Shown here: positions 15,455 through 24,640 of the stretch, piece after piece | Numbering within the stretch: position 1 is the stretch's first letter | Layout of the letters: every line of letters starts with the position of its first letter | Assembly: GCF_000711245.1 (NCBI RefSeq) | Contig: NZ_JOMH01000001.1 | Span: 310,001 to 374,000 of the forward strand | DNA: 64,000 bases | DNA from: Polycyclovorans algicola TG408 | GTDB taxonomy: Bacteria; Pseudomonadota; Gammaproteobacteria; Nevskiales; Nevskiaceae | Reading direction: 5' to 3' | Program-made: the position numbers and the translations under genes | Notes under the pieces: generated by a model | What the model was told of the DNA's origin: nothing | The model's database searches: none | The model's input: the letters and a program-made list of their open reading frames with translations, nothing else

Positions 15455-17809
15455 TCAGGGCTGCGGCGGGCCCGACGCAGGCACGGGCAACGACGGTTTT
15501 CCCTCACGGTCAAACCACAGCAACAACGCCGGTAGCAACAGGAAATCGGCAATCAACGCCAGCACGATAATCATCACCGTGAGCATGCCCAAGTGGGCGC
15601 TGAGCAGAAAGCTCGACGCCGACAGACAGGCAAAGCCGGCAGCCAGCGTCGCGGTGGTGATCCACAGGGCCGAGCCGACATCGCCAAAGGCGTGACGCAC
15701 CGCGCCCTCAGGCGACAGGCCGCGATCACGACGGCCCTGCATGAAGCGCGCCAGAAAGTGGATGGAGTCGTCCACCACGATGCCCAGGGTGAGGCTGACC
15801 ACCACCGCCAGGCTCATGCCCACTTCGCCGACCAACAGGCCCCACAGGCCAAAGCCCATGAGCATGGGCGCGAAATTGGGCACCAAGCTGATGGCGCCGA
15901 TCCGCCAATGGCGGAAGGCAAGGATGAAGATCAGCGCCACCAGCGAGAATGTGATCAGGTTGCCCCACAGCATCGCCTGAAAATTGCGCTGGGCGATGCG
16001 CGCAAACATCACCGGCACGCCGGTGCCGGTGGTCTGCATTTCGGCGGGCCAGTTCGCGGCCATCCACGCCTGCGCACGGTTGTCCAGCTGGCGCACGTCT
16101 TCGTTGGTCATCTCGTTGAGGCCCAGCGTGACCCGCGACACCGACTTGTTGAAGTTGACCAGGTGCGAAAGATCAGACCCCGACGGCAAGGCCAGCTCGA
16201 ACAGCAACAGATATTGCGCGGCCATGTCGCGCTGCGTGGGCAGCCGGTACTTTTGCGGATCGTCGGCGTGCATCACCTGGTTGAGCCGCATCAGCAGCTC
16301 GTTGACGGTCGACACCTTGCGCACGCCCGGCTGGTCACGCAGCCAGTCGGCGAAGGCCTGCAGTCGTTCGAGATACGCCGGCTCGCTGATGCCGCCGTCG
16401 GCGCCACTGGGCACGGCGTATTCGAGGAATTGCACGCCCATCAGGTGCTGGCCGACGAACTCGGTGTCTTGACGAAAATCGAGCACCGGGCTGAAGAACT
16501 TTACGTAGTCGTCGCCGAAGCGATTGAGCGGAATCGCCGCCGTCAGCAGCAGCACGATGACCATGCCGACGCGCCGTATCGGCCGCTGTCGGCGAATCAC
16601 GAAATCGGCAATGCGCGCCAACTGCAAGGTGCGCAGCGGTCGCCCGGCCGGGCGGGTGATCAACAGCCATGCCGGCAGCAGGGTGAGCGAATAAAACAGT
16701 GCCGCCGTGACACCGATGGCGACGAGGTTGCCCAGGTCGCGAAACGGCGGCGAGTCGTTGAGGTTGAACGAGACGAAGCCGACCACGGTGGTCAGCGTGG
16801 TCAGCCCCAGGCCCAACAGATTGATGCGCAGCGCGCGGGTCAGCGCTTCGGCAGGACTCGCGTCTGACTCATGTCGAATCTTGAAATAGCTGCTCAGCAC
16901 GTGCACGCAGTCCGACACCGACAAGGTGAGAATGATCAGCGGCGCGGCCATGGATGCGGTGGTCAGCTGCAAGCCCAGATGCCCCGCCACGCCCAGCGCG
17001 GTGAGCGTCGACAGGCCGATCACGCCCAATGTGATGAACATGGGGCTGAAGCCGCGCAGTGACCACCACAGCAGCAGAATCATCAACACCAATGCCAGCG
17101 GGTAGCGGTTGCGCAGATCGAAATTGGCGGCGTCGGCCATCGCCTGGTTGAACGGCAGCGAGCCGATTTGATACGTCGACAGCCCGGCGTTGTCGGCCTC
17201 GAACTGGCGGGCCAAGGCGCGGATGGCCGCGTTGACTTCGGCGGTTTCGGCGTCGCCATCCTGCCCCGGCAACTCGAAGTAGCCGACCACGGCAGTCACC
17301 TCGCCCGATTCGCCGAGCAGGCCGTGCAGCACGCGCGGTTCGGCCAGGGCTTCGCGTTGCAGCAGCGTAAGTTCTTCGGCGCTGAACGGGCCGTCCGGCA
17401 CCAGCGCTTCGGCCGTCAGGTCATCGCCATCGGCACGCGGGGTGTGAAAGTTGGTGAGGCTGCTGGCACCGGTGGCGAACGGCATCAGCGCCATGTCATC
17501 GGTGAGTGCGCGCAGGGCATCGAGGCGCGGATTTTCGAACAGCGAGCCGCTGTCGGCCGACACCGCCAGCACCACGGTATGGCGGCTGCCGAAGTGGCGC
17601 TCCAGTGCTTGCTGTGCCTGCAGCGCCGGGTTGTCGTCGCTGAAATAGACCTGGTAGTCGGTGGTGAAACGCAATCCCGGCAGGCCGCTCATGGCGCCCA
17701 GCGCCAGCCCGATGGCCAGCGCCGTCCACCACCACGGGGCTTTGATCAGCCAGCGGCTCCAAGTGTCGGCAATCTGCTCGAGACGCGGCATCGGTCGTGC
17801 GGGGTGCAT
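15455..17809 (-). CDS. RND/MMPL-family exporter (predicted lipid or hydrophobe transporter)
   Basis: A 784-residue membrane protein with the twofold RND layout: one transmembrane helix near residue 25, a periplasmic domain (about 45-220), five helices, a second periplasmic domain (about 420-610) and five more helices. Sterol-sensing/MMPL-type motifs are visible (SLTLGIVVDDSIHFLARF near the second block, with paired acidic residues). This single-chain class differs from AcrB-type pumps and is usually linked to export or trafficking of lipids and hydrophobic compounds. Its usual partners, a LolA-like protein and a barrel protein, occur elsewhere in the window (31911-32723 and 12557-13909). The ATG at 17809 is used. 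Confidence 0.88.
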   Translation of the reverse strand: MHPARPMPRLEQIADTWSRWLIKAPWWWTALAIGLALGAMSGLPGLRFTTDYQVYFSDDNPALQAQQALERHFGSRHTVVLAVSADSGSLFENPRLDALRALTDDMALMPFATGASSLTNFHTPRADGDDLTAEALVPDGPFSAEELTLLQREALAEPRVLHGLLGESGEVTAVVGYFELPGQDGDAETAEVNAAIRALARQFEADNAGLSTYQIGSLPFNQAMADAANFDLRNRYPLALVLMILLLWWSLRGFSPMFITLGVIGLSTLTALGVAGHLGLQLTTASMAAPLIILTLSVSDCVHVLSSYFKIRHESDASPAEALTRALRINLLGLGLTTLTTVVGFVSFNLNDSPPFRDLGNLVAIGVTAALFYSLTLLPAWLLITRPAGRPLRTLQLARIADFVIRRQRPIRRVGMVIVLLLTAAIPLNRFGDDYVKFFSPVLDFRQDTEFVGQHLMGVQFLEYAVPSGADGGISEPAYLERLQAFADWLRDQPGVRKVSTVNELLMRLNQVMHADDPQKYRLPTQRDMAAQYLLLFELALPSGSDLSHLVNFNKSVSRVTLGLNEMTNEDVRQLDNRAQAWMAANWPAEMQTTGTGVPVMFARIAQRNFQAMLWGNLITFSLVALIFILAFRHWRIGAISLVPNFAPMLMGFGLWGLLVGEVGMSLAVVVSLTLGIVVDDSIHFLARFMQGRRDRGLSPEGAVRHAFGDVGSALWITTATLAAGFACLSASSFLLSAHLGMLTVMIIVLALIADFLLLPALLLWFDREGKPSLPVPASGPPQP

Positions 17810-17903
17810 GGGGACAGGAAAGCGGGAGGCAGCAGTGTAGGGAGTCTGCGGCTATGGGCGTTATCCTCAGTGTCCCTTTCCAATTGCCCAGGCCCTGAAC
17901 CGT

Positions 17904-19052
17904 ATGTCGACCAACGCGCTAATCAACCCTTTTCGTGTCGAAGTGCCGCAAGCCGAGCTTGATGATTTGAAACAACGCTTGGCGCGCACCCGCTGGCCCG
18001 AGCGCGAGACCGTGAAGGACTGGAGTCAGGGTGTGCCGCTGGCCTCGGCCCAGGCGTTGGTGAAGTACTGGTCTGAACAATATGACTGGCGTCGCTGCGA
18101 AGCCGCGCTCAACCGTTACGAGCAGTGGACGACCGAGATTGACGGCGTGTCCATCCACTTTCTGCACGTGCGTTCCAAGCACGAGAACGCGCAGCCGATG
18201 TTGCTCACGCATGGCTGGCCGGGTGCGGTGTTGGAGTTTATGAGTGTCATCGAGCCGATGACCGACCCCACCGCACACGGCGGCACGGCCGAGGACGCCT
18301 TTCATCTGGTGATTCCGGCACTGCCGGGCTTCGGCTTTTCCGGCAAACCCACGGAGCACGGCTGGTCGGTGCAGAAAATCGCGCAGGCCTGGACCGAGCT
18401 GATGGCCCGCCTGGGCTACACGCAATACGTGGCGCAAGGCGGTGACTGGGGCGCAGCGGTGACCACCGCACTGGGCGCCATGCAGCCCGCAGGCCTGCGC
18501 AGCATCCACGTCAACTTTCCGTTGGTGATGCCGCAAGACCCCGGCACCGACCTGTCGCCCGCCGAAGTGGGCATGCTGACCTCGATGCAGGAATACGTTG
18601 AATGGGACTCGGGCTACTCGCACCAGCAGTCCACCAAGCCGCAGACCCTGGGCTACGGACTGGCCGACTCGCCGGTGGGTCAGGCGATGTGGATCTTCGA
18701 GAAATTTCACCGCTGGACCGACAACGACGGTGACCCGCTAAGTGCCCTGAGTTACGACCAGATGCTCGACATCATCACCCTGTACTGGCTGACCAACAGC
18801 GCCGCTTCATCGGGGCGCCTTTACTGGGAAAGCTACAAGGCCGGATTTTTCGCCGTGCCCTTGGCGCTGCCAGTGGGCTGCAGCATTTTCCCGAAAGAGT
18901 TGTACCGCGCACCGCGCAGTTTTGCCGAGCGCTGCATGTCGCAGATCGTCTACTGGGGCGAAGTCGACAAGGGCGGGCACTTTGCCGCTTTGGAACAACC
19001 CGCCCTGTTCGTCAACGAGGTGCGGAACTGGGCGCGCTGCGTTCCGGATTGA
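17904..19052 (+). CDS. Epoxide hydrolase (alpha/beta hydrolase with EHN domain)
   Basis: A 382-residue protein. Residues 8-115 match the epoxide-hydrolase N-terminal region (FRVEVPQAELDDLKQRLART), and the alpha/beta hydrolase core follows. HGWPG supplies the oxyanion hole, GGDWGAA the nucleophilic aspartate, and GGHFAALEQP the catalytic histidine near the C-terminus. It should hydrolyse epoxides to diols in the cytoplasm; juvenile-hormone-type and soluble bacterial epoxide hydrolases have this layout. It stands alone between the divergent RND gene and a bidirectional terminator, so its physiological substrate cannot be deduced. Confidence 0.92.
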   Translation: MSTNALINPFRVEVPQAELDDLKQRLARTRWPERETVKDWSQGVPLASAQALVKYWSEQYDWRRCEAALNRYEQWTTEIDGVSIHFLHVRSKHENAQPMLLTHGWPGAVLEFMSVIEPMTDPTAHGGTAEDAFHLVIPALPGFGFSGKPTEHGWSVQKIAQAWTELMARLGYTQYVAQGGDWGAAVTTALGAMQPAGLRSIHVNFPLVMPQDPGTDLSPAEVGMLTSMQEYVEWDSGYSHQQSTKPQTLGYGLADSPVGQAMWIFEKFHRWTDNDGDPLSALSYDQMLDIITLYWLTNSAASSGRLYWESYKAGFFAVPLALPVGCSIFPKELYRAPRSFAERCMSQIVYWGEVDKGGHFAALEQPALFVNEVRNWARCVPD

Positions 19053-19057
19053 TCACG

Positions 19058-19102
19058 GCTGAAACAAAAAGGGCGCCATCACGGCGCCTTTTTTGTTTCA
19101 GC
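19058..19102. terminator. Bidirectional intrinsic terminator
   Basis: A long near-perfect inverted repeat: an arm with an A-tract and GGGCGCC, a 5-base loop, then GGCGCC with a T6 tract. It lies between the convergent epoxide hydrolase and redoxin genes and has an A-tract on one side and a T-tract on the other, so it can terminate transcription from both directions. Confidence 0.93.
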
Positions 19103-19109
19103 GAACCGT

Positions 19110-19718
19110 TCAGTCCGCGTATTTGATTGAGCAACCGTAAGGCCGGCTGCTGGCCACCGGCACTTCTTTTCCGGCGGCAGTCGCGACCATGGCCAGGTCA
19201 AGGTGCGGCACCGCCTTGGCAATGTCGGCGGGGTCAGCGCTGGGAATGCTGTCGATGCCGCCGGCGTAAACCAGCGCGCCCTCGGGGTTGATGACGTACA
19301 TGTGCGGGGTGGTCCGGGCGTCATACATTTTGCCGGCGCTGCCGTCCTCGTCGAGCGTGACCGCCGAAGGTGCGGCGTTGCGGCTTTCGGTGAGTTCGTC
19401 TGCCTTTTCAGGCGTTACGTGACCCTGCTTGCCGGGAGCAGACGAGATGACCGTCAGCCACACCACCTCGTTCTCGGCCGCCTTGCGCTGCAGGCTCTGC
19501 ATGTTGTCGCTCTCGTAATGCTTCTTGACGAACGGACAGTCGTGGTTGGTCCATTCCAACACCACGGTCTTGCCCTGAAAGTCGCTGATCTGGTGCACGG
19601 TCCCGGTGGTGTCGCGCAGCGTTGCATCGGGGGCGGGCTGGCCGATGGTCGGGGCCGCCCAGGCAGCACTGCTGCCGATGGTCAGGGCGGAGGTCATCAG
19701 TAAGGCAGTCAATTTCAC
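19110..19718 (-). CDS. Periplasmic redoxin-family protein
   Basis: A 202-residue protein with a signal peptide (to about residue 21) and a thioredoxin-like AhpC/TSA-redoxin domain. The motif NHDCPFVKKHY provides one cysteine in place of a CxxC pair, and the cis-proline region is TTPHMYVINPEG. A second cysteine lies at the C-terminus (PYGCSIKY). It is therefore more like a peroxiredoxin than a disulfide reductase. It starts at a GTG with a GAGG ribosome site 8 bases upstream. The DsbD-family gene lies 10 bases upstream in the same operon and is the likely electron donor across the membrane. Confidence 0.85.
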   Translation of the reverse strand: MKLTALLMTSALTIGSSAAWAAPTIGQPAPDATLRDTTGTVHQISDFQGKTVVLEWTNHDCPFVKKHYESDNMQSLQRKAAENEVVWLTVISSAPGKQGHVTPEKADELTESRNAAPSAVTLDEDGSAGKMYDARTTPHMYVINPEGALVYAGGIDSIPSADPADIAKAVPHLDLAMVATAAGKEVPVASSRPYGCSIKYAD

Positions 19719-19728
19719 GGTCGAATCC

Positions 19729-21816
19729 TCAGGGTGCTGCGGGCGGAGCCGACACCGCGCTGATCACGATGTCGGGCGTCAAGGTTTGCGGCAACACCTG
19801 CGGGGTGCTGCCCTTTACGGAAACGAGATAAAGCGGCACGCCTGAACGCTGGTAGCGCTCAAGCACGCGGGTGATGGCCGGATCACTGCGCGTCCAGTCA
19901 CCTTTCAGATAGGTCACGTCATGATCGCGGAACGCCTGCTGCACGTGGTCGCGGCTCAGCGTGGTGCGCTCGTTGACCTTGCAGGTGATGCACCAGTCGG
20001 CGGTGAAGTTGACGAACACGGTCTTGCCCTCCGCGCGCAGCGCGTCGAAGCGCGCGTCGCTGTAGACCGACTCACCTTGCGCAGCCGTGGCGGCTTGCGG
20101 GGGCGGCGCGCGCAGTGCCGGTTGCACCAGCACCGCCAGTGCCAGCACGGCGGCCACCACGGTCACCCCCCGCCACGCCTTGCCGGGGCGCGACAGTGCC
20201 CATACCGCCATGGCGATGAGCACGATGCCGCCCAGCAGCAGCGCCATCACGCCGGGGCCGGCTTGCTGACCGGCCACCCACACCAGCCACACGGCGGTGA
20301 GATACAGCGGAAAGGCCATGAACTGCTTGAAGGATTCCATCCACGCGCCCGGCTTCGGCAACAGGCGTGCGGCGGCCGGCACAAAGCCGATCAACAGGAA
20401 TGGGCTGGCCAGCCCCAACCCCAGCGCGGCGAACACGGCGGCTGCCGTCAGCGGATCCTGCACCAGCGCAAAGCCCAGCGCCGTGCCCATGAACGGCGCG
20501 GTGCAGGGGCTGGCGACCACCACCGCCAACACGCCGGTAAAGAATGACCCGGTTGCGCCATTGGCCTGGGTCAGGTTTTGCCCCATACCGGTCCAGCGGC
20601 CGCCCAGCGCAAACAGGCCTGACAGCGACAGGCCCAGCGTGAACATCACGTAGGCCAGCGCGCCCACCACCACGGGCGACTGCAACTGAAAGCCCCAACC
20701 GATCGCCGCACCACCGGCGCGCAGGCCGAGCAACAGGGCGGCGATGCCGACACAACTGACAATTACGCCCGCCGTGTACGCCAGCGCGTGCACCTGCCGG
20801 TGACGCGCCGACTGGTCGCGGCTGCGGATCACCGCCATCGCCTTGAGCGACAGCACCGGGAAGACGCATGGCATCAGGTTGAGAATCAAGCCGCCGGCGA
20901 AGGCCAGCAGCAGCACCCACGCCAGTCCGGGTGCATTGGGCGATTTCACCTCCGGCGCGGCTTCGTTGGCCGGGGTCGTGCTGGCCGAAACCGGCGCCAC
21001 CTCGCCCGCCGTGCTGCGCAGACTGAAGGCCTGCGTCGGCGCATCGTCAGTCCGCACCACGACGACGCCATCGACCGTGTCGCCAACGCCGCCGTGAAAC
21101 GCGCTGAGACTTTGGCTGAGGCGTAGCACGCCGTCGTCGATCACGATGCGCTGCGGCTGCGCATGGTCGACGAGATCGTTGGGAATCGGGAAATATTCGA
21201 CGCGGTCCGCCGCCGTCCACGGACCGGGGATGGCGAGGCTGAAGCTGTTGCCGCTCACGGCATGCAACGGCGCCTCACCCGGCCAGTCCTGCGGCAACTG
21301 CGCGCGGGCCTCGCTGAACACCTCGGCGCTGTCGGCATCGCGCTCGACATCAGCGGACACCGGCGCATCAAGGCTCAGCGTTGCACTGCCGGGAATGCAG
21401 ACATCCGAGCAGACCAGCCAGTTGACCTTGGCACTCAGGTTTGCCGTGTCACCGGCCAGGCCTCGGGTGGTCAGCGGCACCAGATGCAGGGTCGGATCGC
21501 TGTAGCCGTAATTGGTGAGCGGGCCCAGTGCTTCGGCGTGCGGATAGGGCCAGCGAATCTCACCGGCGCTGATGGCGCCGGGCAACGTCCACTCGATGCG
21601 CGTTGCCAGCCCGGAATCACCCGGGTTCTGCCAATACACGTGCCAACCTTTTTCCGGGCTCAGCAGCACGCCCGCCCATTGCCTGCCGTCGGAGGCGAGC
21701 CCGCGATCCTCGAGCAACAGCTCGGCGCGCACGTGCGGCGCATCGACAGCCTGTTGTGCGCCCACCGCGCTCGCCATCAGCAGGCCGAGGGCGACCCATC
21801 CCATCCGATCATTCAC
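19729..21816 (-). CDS. dsbD: DsbD-family thiol:disulfide interchange protein
   Basis: About 695 residues. A signal peptide leads to an N-terminal periplasmic immunoglobulin-like region (about 25-300), then eight membrane helices with the paired-cysteine motifs MPCVFPVLSLK and SPCTAPFMGTALG, then a C-terminal thioredoxin domain with ADWCITCK. The family moves electrons from cytoplasmic thioredoxin to periplasmic partners. The gene pairs with the redoxin at 19110. The open frame continues far upstream, but signal sequence begins at GTG 21816 or ATG 21804; neither has a strong ribosome site, so the exact start is uncertain. The long N-terminal domain resembles ScsB-type versions. Confidence 0.9.
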   Translation of the reverse strand: MNDRMGWVALGLLMASAVGAQQAVDAPHVRAELLLEDRGLASDGRQWAGVLLSPEKGWHVYWQNPGDSGLATRIEWTLPGAISAGEIRWPYPHAEALGPLTNYGYSDPTLHLVPLTTRGLAGDTANLSAKVNWLVCSDVCIPGSATLSLDAPVSADVERDADSAEVFSEARAQLPQDWPGEAPLHAVSGNSFSLAIPGPWTAADRVEYFPIPNDLVDHAQPQRIVIDDGVLRLSQSLSAFHGGVGDTVDGVVVVRTDDAPTQAFSLRSTAGEVAPVSASTTPANEAAPEVKSPNAPGLAWVLLLAFAGGLILNLMPCVFPVLSLKAMAVIRSRDQSARHRQVHALAYTAGVIVSCVGIAALLLGLRAGGAAIGWGFQLQSPVVVGALAYVMFTLGLSLSGLFALGGRWTGMGQNLTQANGATGSFFTGVLAVVVASPCTAPFMGTALGFALVQDPLTAAAVFAALGLGLASPFLLIGFVPAAARLLPKPGAWMESFKQFMAFPLYLTAVWLVWVAGQQAGPGVMALLLGGIVLIAMAVWALSRPGKAWRGVTVVAAVLALAVLVQPALRAPPPQAATAAQGESVYSDARFDALRAEGKTVFVNFTADWCITCKVNERTTLSRDHVQQAFRDHDVTYLKGDWTRSDPAITRVLERYQRSGVPLYLVSVKGSTPQVLPQTLTPDIVISAVSAPPAAP

Positions 21817-21949
21817 GCTTGAAGTTCCGAAGACAAAGAGGGCTGACCTGCCGCCATGCGCACTATGACGCCGTGACGTGGCTCGCGGTTCCCCGGAGGG
21901 CGCCGTATTGTAGAGGGCCGAGTTTGGCGAAACCCCGAGAACCCCGCGG

Positions 21950-22405
21950 ATGAACAACATTTCCCCTTGGCGTGGACGCGTCATCACCCTGGCCTGTGTC
22001 GGCTTGGCCGGGTGCGCGCTGGGGCAAGCGCAATTAAGACCCGAGGGCGGCGCCATGGCCGATTGCGTGGACGGGCCGCACTGTGTGTCGAGTCAAGCCA
22101 CCGATCCGAATCGTCATGTGGAACCGCTGCGCTACGCCGGCAGCCAGGCTGCCGCCGAGCAGGCGCTGCTGGCCGAGTTGCAAGCGCTGCCGCGCGCCGA
22201 GGTGATCACCCATGACGCCGGCTACATCCACGCCGAAGTAACCTCGTCGATCATGGGATATGTCGACGATGTGGAGTTCGTGTTCTTGCCCGAACAACGC
22301 ATCGACGTGCGTTCATCCAGCCGAATTGGGTATTACGACTTCAACGTCAACCGCAAGCGCGTCGAGCGGTTGCGGGACGGCTTCAACGCGAGGATGAATC
22401 CATGA
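21950..22405 (+). CDS. DUF1499 family lipoprotein
   Basis: A 151-residue protein with an N-terminal signal and lipobox-like GLAGCALG. The remainder fits the DUF1499 pattern: CVSS followed by a polar segment, a middle strand-rich part (YIHAEVTSSIMGYVDDVEF) and the C-terminal IDVRSSSRIGYYDFNVNRKRVERLR. The function of DUF1499 is not established. Its last four bases overlap the start of the DUF423 gene, so the two are translationally coupled. Confidence 0.85.
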   Translation: MNNISPWRGRVITLACVGLAGCALGQAQLRPEGGAMADCVDGPHCVSSQATDPNRHVEPLRYAGSQAAAEQALLAELQALPRAEVITHDAGYIHAEVTSSIMGYVDDVEFVFLPEQRIDVRSSSRIGYYDFNVNRKRVERLRDGFNARMNP

Positions 22406-22782
22406 CGCCTTTATGGCTGGCACTGGCAGGGGCTTACGGCGCCGTGGGCGTCGCGCTGGGGGCATTTGGCGCCCACGGGTTGCGCGCACGGGTGACGCCC
22501 GAGCGCCTGGCCGTGTGGCACACCGCCACCGAATATCACCTGCTGCACGCGGTGGTGTTGCTGGGGCTGGCGCTGTGGCTGCGCATCGCGCCGCAGGCGC
22601 CCCTGGTCAGCGCGGCAGCGGCCTGCATCGCGGCCGGGGTGCTGGTGTTCTCGGGCAGCCTTTACGTCTTGGTGCTGGCCGACCTGCGCTGGCTGGGCGC
22701 GGTGACGCCGCTGGGCGGTGTGCTGCTGATCATCGGCTGGGTCTTGATTGTGGTGGCCGCGTTTCGCCAGCCGGCACTGTGA
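22402..22782 (+). CDS. DUF423 family small integral membrane protein (YgdD-like)
   Basis: A 126-residue protein with four predicted transmembrane helices. The hallmark GAFGAHGLRARVTPERLAVW and the following EYHLLHAVVLLGLAL identify DUF423. Its molecular role is unknown. The start overlaps the DUF1499 stop in an ATGA arrangement. It converges on the glutathione peroxidase gene with 9 bases between stops. Confidence 0.9.
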   Translation: MTPLWLALAGAYGAVGVALGAFGAHGLRARVTPERLAVWHTATEYHLLHAVVLLGLALWLRIAPQAPLVSAAAACIAAGVLVFSGSLYVLVLADLRWLGAVTPLGGVLLIIGWVLIVVAAFRQPAL

Positions 22783-22791
22783 GGCGCTGCA

Positions 22792-23370
22792 CTAACCGCC
22801 CAGCGCCTCATCAATGGCGCTGACCAATCGGTTGTCGTCGGGGCTGATGCGTGACGGCCATTCGCCAAGCACTTTGCCGTCGCGGCCAATCAGGTACTTG
22901 TGGAAGTTCCACTGCGGCGCCTGCCCGGTCTCGTCCCGCAACGCCCGGTAAAGCGGAATCGCCCCGTCGCCGGTGACCTGACTGCGCGTGTACATCGGAA
23001 AGCTGACACCAAAGTTCACCTTGCAGAACTTGGCAATGTCGGCGTCGTCGGCATACTCCTGCCCGCCAAACTGGTCGCTGGGCACGCCAATGACGGTGAA
23101 GCCGCGTTTGCGGAAGCGCTGATGCAGGGTTTCCAGCCCGTCGTACTGTGAGGTGAAGCCGCACTGGCTGGCGGTGTTGACCACCAGCACCACATCACCC
23201 AGATGGCGGCACAGCGACACCGGTTCGTCGGTGAGCAGGGGTTGCAGGTCGCTGGCCAGCGGCGTGTCGGCACAGTCGGCCTGTTCGGCGGCCCGTGACG
23301 CATTCGAGGTCAAGCCCAGTGCCATCAGGATGCCCAGCCAGACGAGACGATTGAGGGATTTTATGTCCAT
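22792..23370 (-). CDS. Glutathione peroxidase family protein, probably periplasmic
   Basis: A 192-residue protein. Residues 1-26 look like a signal peptide, so unlike most bacterial homologues this one is probably exported. The catalytic centre is NTASQCGFTSQY, with cysteine in place of selenocysteine; the downstream Gln and Trp positions are present in PSDQFGGQEY and QWNFHKYLI. It should reduce hydroperoxides, probably with thioredoxin-like donors. The ATG at 23370 has GGAGC upstream and is preferred over an upstream in-frame start. It is divergent from dusB. Confidence 0.9.
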   Translation of the reverse strand: MDIKSLNRLVWLGILMALGLTSNASRAAEQADCADTPLASDLQPLLTDEPVSLCRHLGDVVLVVNTASQCGFTSQYDGLETLHQRFRKRGFTVIGVPSDQFGGQEYADDADIAKFCKVNFGVSFPMYTRSQVTGDGAIPLYRALRDETGQAPQWNFHKYLIGRDGKVLGEWPSRISPDDNRLVSAIDEALGG

Positions 23371-23440
23371 GCTCCATGGCGTTAGAGGGTCAGACTGCCT
23401 GCGAGTTGGGCTTTTGGCCAATCGTCGTTGAAAATGGCGC

Positions 23441-24433
23441 ATGCAGATCGGTCCCTACACGCTGAATGGTCAGGTGATGCTCGCGCCGATGGCGGGGGTC
23501 ACCGACCGTCCGTTTCGCCAGTTGGCGCGGCATTTCGGCGCCGCCTTGGCGACCTCGGAGATGACCAGCGCCGACCCGACGCTGTGGCAGACCGAGAAGT
23601 CGCGCCTGCGCCGCGACCACGAAGGCGAGGCCGGCCCCATCAGCGTGCAGATTGCCGGCTACTGCCCCGACATGCTCGCCGAGGCGGCGCGCTTCAATGT
23701 CGATCACGGCGCGCAGATCATCGACATCAACCTCGGCTGCCCGGCGAAGAAAGTCTGCCGGGTGGACGCGGGCTCGGCGCTGATGCGGGATCCGGCCCTG
23801 GTGCGCGCCATCTGCGAGGCCGTCGTCGCGGCCGTGCCGGTGCCGGTGACCTTGAAGATGCGCACCGGCTATTGCCCGCAGCAGAAGAACGCTTTGGCCC
23901 TGGCGCTGATGGCCGAGGCGTCGGGCATTCAGGCACTCGCCATTCACGGCCGCACCCGCGACCAGCAATACAACGGCGCCGCCGAACACGAGACCGTGGC
24001 ACTGATCAAATCGCAGGTCGACATTCCGGTGATCGCCAATGGCGACCTCGACACGCCGCAGCGCTGCGACCAGGTGCTGCGCGCCACCGGCTGCGACGCG
24101 GTGATGCTCGGCCGCGCGGCGCAGGGTCGCCCATGGATCTTTGCCGAGATCAATCATTTTCTGGCCACCGGCGTGCAGGTGCCGCCGCCGGATGTGTCCA
24201 CGCTGGCCGCGGCTTTTCTGGGCCATCTCGACGCGCTCTATGCCTTTTATGGCGAGCCACGCGGCGTGCGCGTGGCGCGCAAGCACATCGGCTGGACCTG
24301 CCGCAGCCTGCCGCGTGGTGAGACGTTCTGGCAGGCGGTGCGGACGCTGGATGACGCCGCACAGCAGCGCGCCACGGTGGAGGACTTCTTCAAACAGGCC
24401 TGCACGCTGGCACCCACCAGGATGGCCGCCTGA
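23441..24433 (+). CDS. dusB: tRNA-dihydrouridine synthase B
   Basis: A 330-residue FMN-dependent TIM barrel with a C-terminal helical tRNA-binding domain. Family motifs are LAPMAGVTDRPFR at the N-terminus, the catalytic cysteine region DINLGCPAKKVCR, and AIHGRTRDQQYNG. It reduces specific uridines in tRNA D-loops with NADPH. In many gammaproteobacteria dusB is followed by fis; here it is not, and a DUF1302 gene follows after about 200 bases with its own promoter. Confidence 0.93.
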   Translation: MQIGPYTLNGQVMLAPMAGVTDRPFRQLARHFGAALATSEMTSADPTLWQTEKSRLRRDHEGEAGPISVQIAGYCPDMLAEAARFNVDHGAQIIDINLGCPAKKVCRVDAGSALMRDPALVRAICEAVVAAVPVPVTLKMRTGYCPQQKNALALALMAEASGIQALAIHGRTRDQQYNGAAEHETVALIKSQVDIPVIANGDLDTPQRCDQVLRATGCDAVMLGRAAQGRPWIFAEINHFLATGVQVPPPDVSTLAAAFLGHLDALYAFYGEPRGVRVARKHIGWTCRSLPRGETFWQAVRTLDDAAQQRATVEDFFKQACTLAPTRMAA

Positions 24434-24460
24434 CGCGCTGCGGCGCGATGTCGGAGTTCC

Positions 24461-24491
24461 TTGACACCGTGACAGAGATTGATGTCATAGT
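24461..24491 (+). promoter_or_regulatory. Probable sigma70 promoter of the DUF1302 operon
   Basis: A perfect -35 box TTGACA (24461-24466) is followed after 19 bases by CATAGT (24486-24491), four of six matches to the -10 consensus. It stands about 150 bases before the DUF1302 start. No other equally good promoter is visible until the gap before 29497, so it may drive the coupled genes to 29331 or beyond. Confidence 0.5.
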
Positions 24492-24640
24492 TCCTGCGGT
24501 TCTGCGCTGACACCGGAATGCCCCCCAGTTGCCATAACGGGCATCGTCTTCGCGAAACGCCGTGGGCAGCCTTGCGGCTGTCGGCAAACGTTAACCGGGT
24601 CTGCAAGCGAGGCAGGCCGGTCTACATGTGGGGGAGCGCA

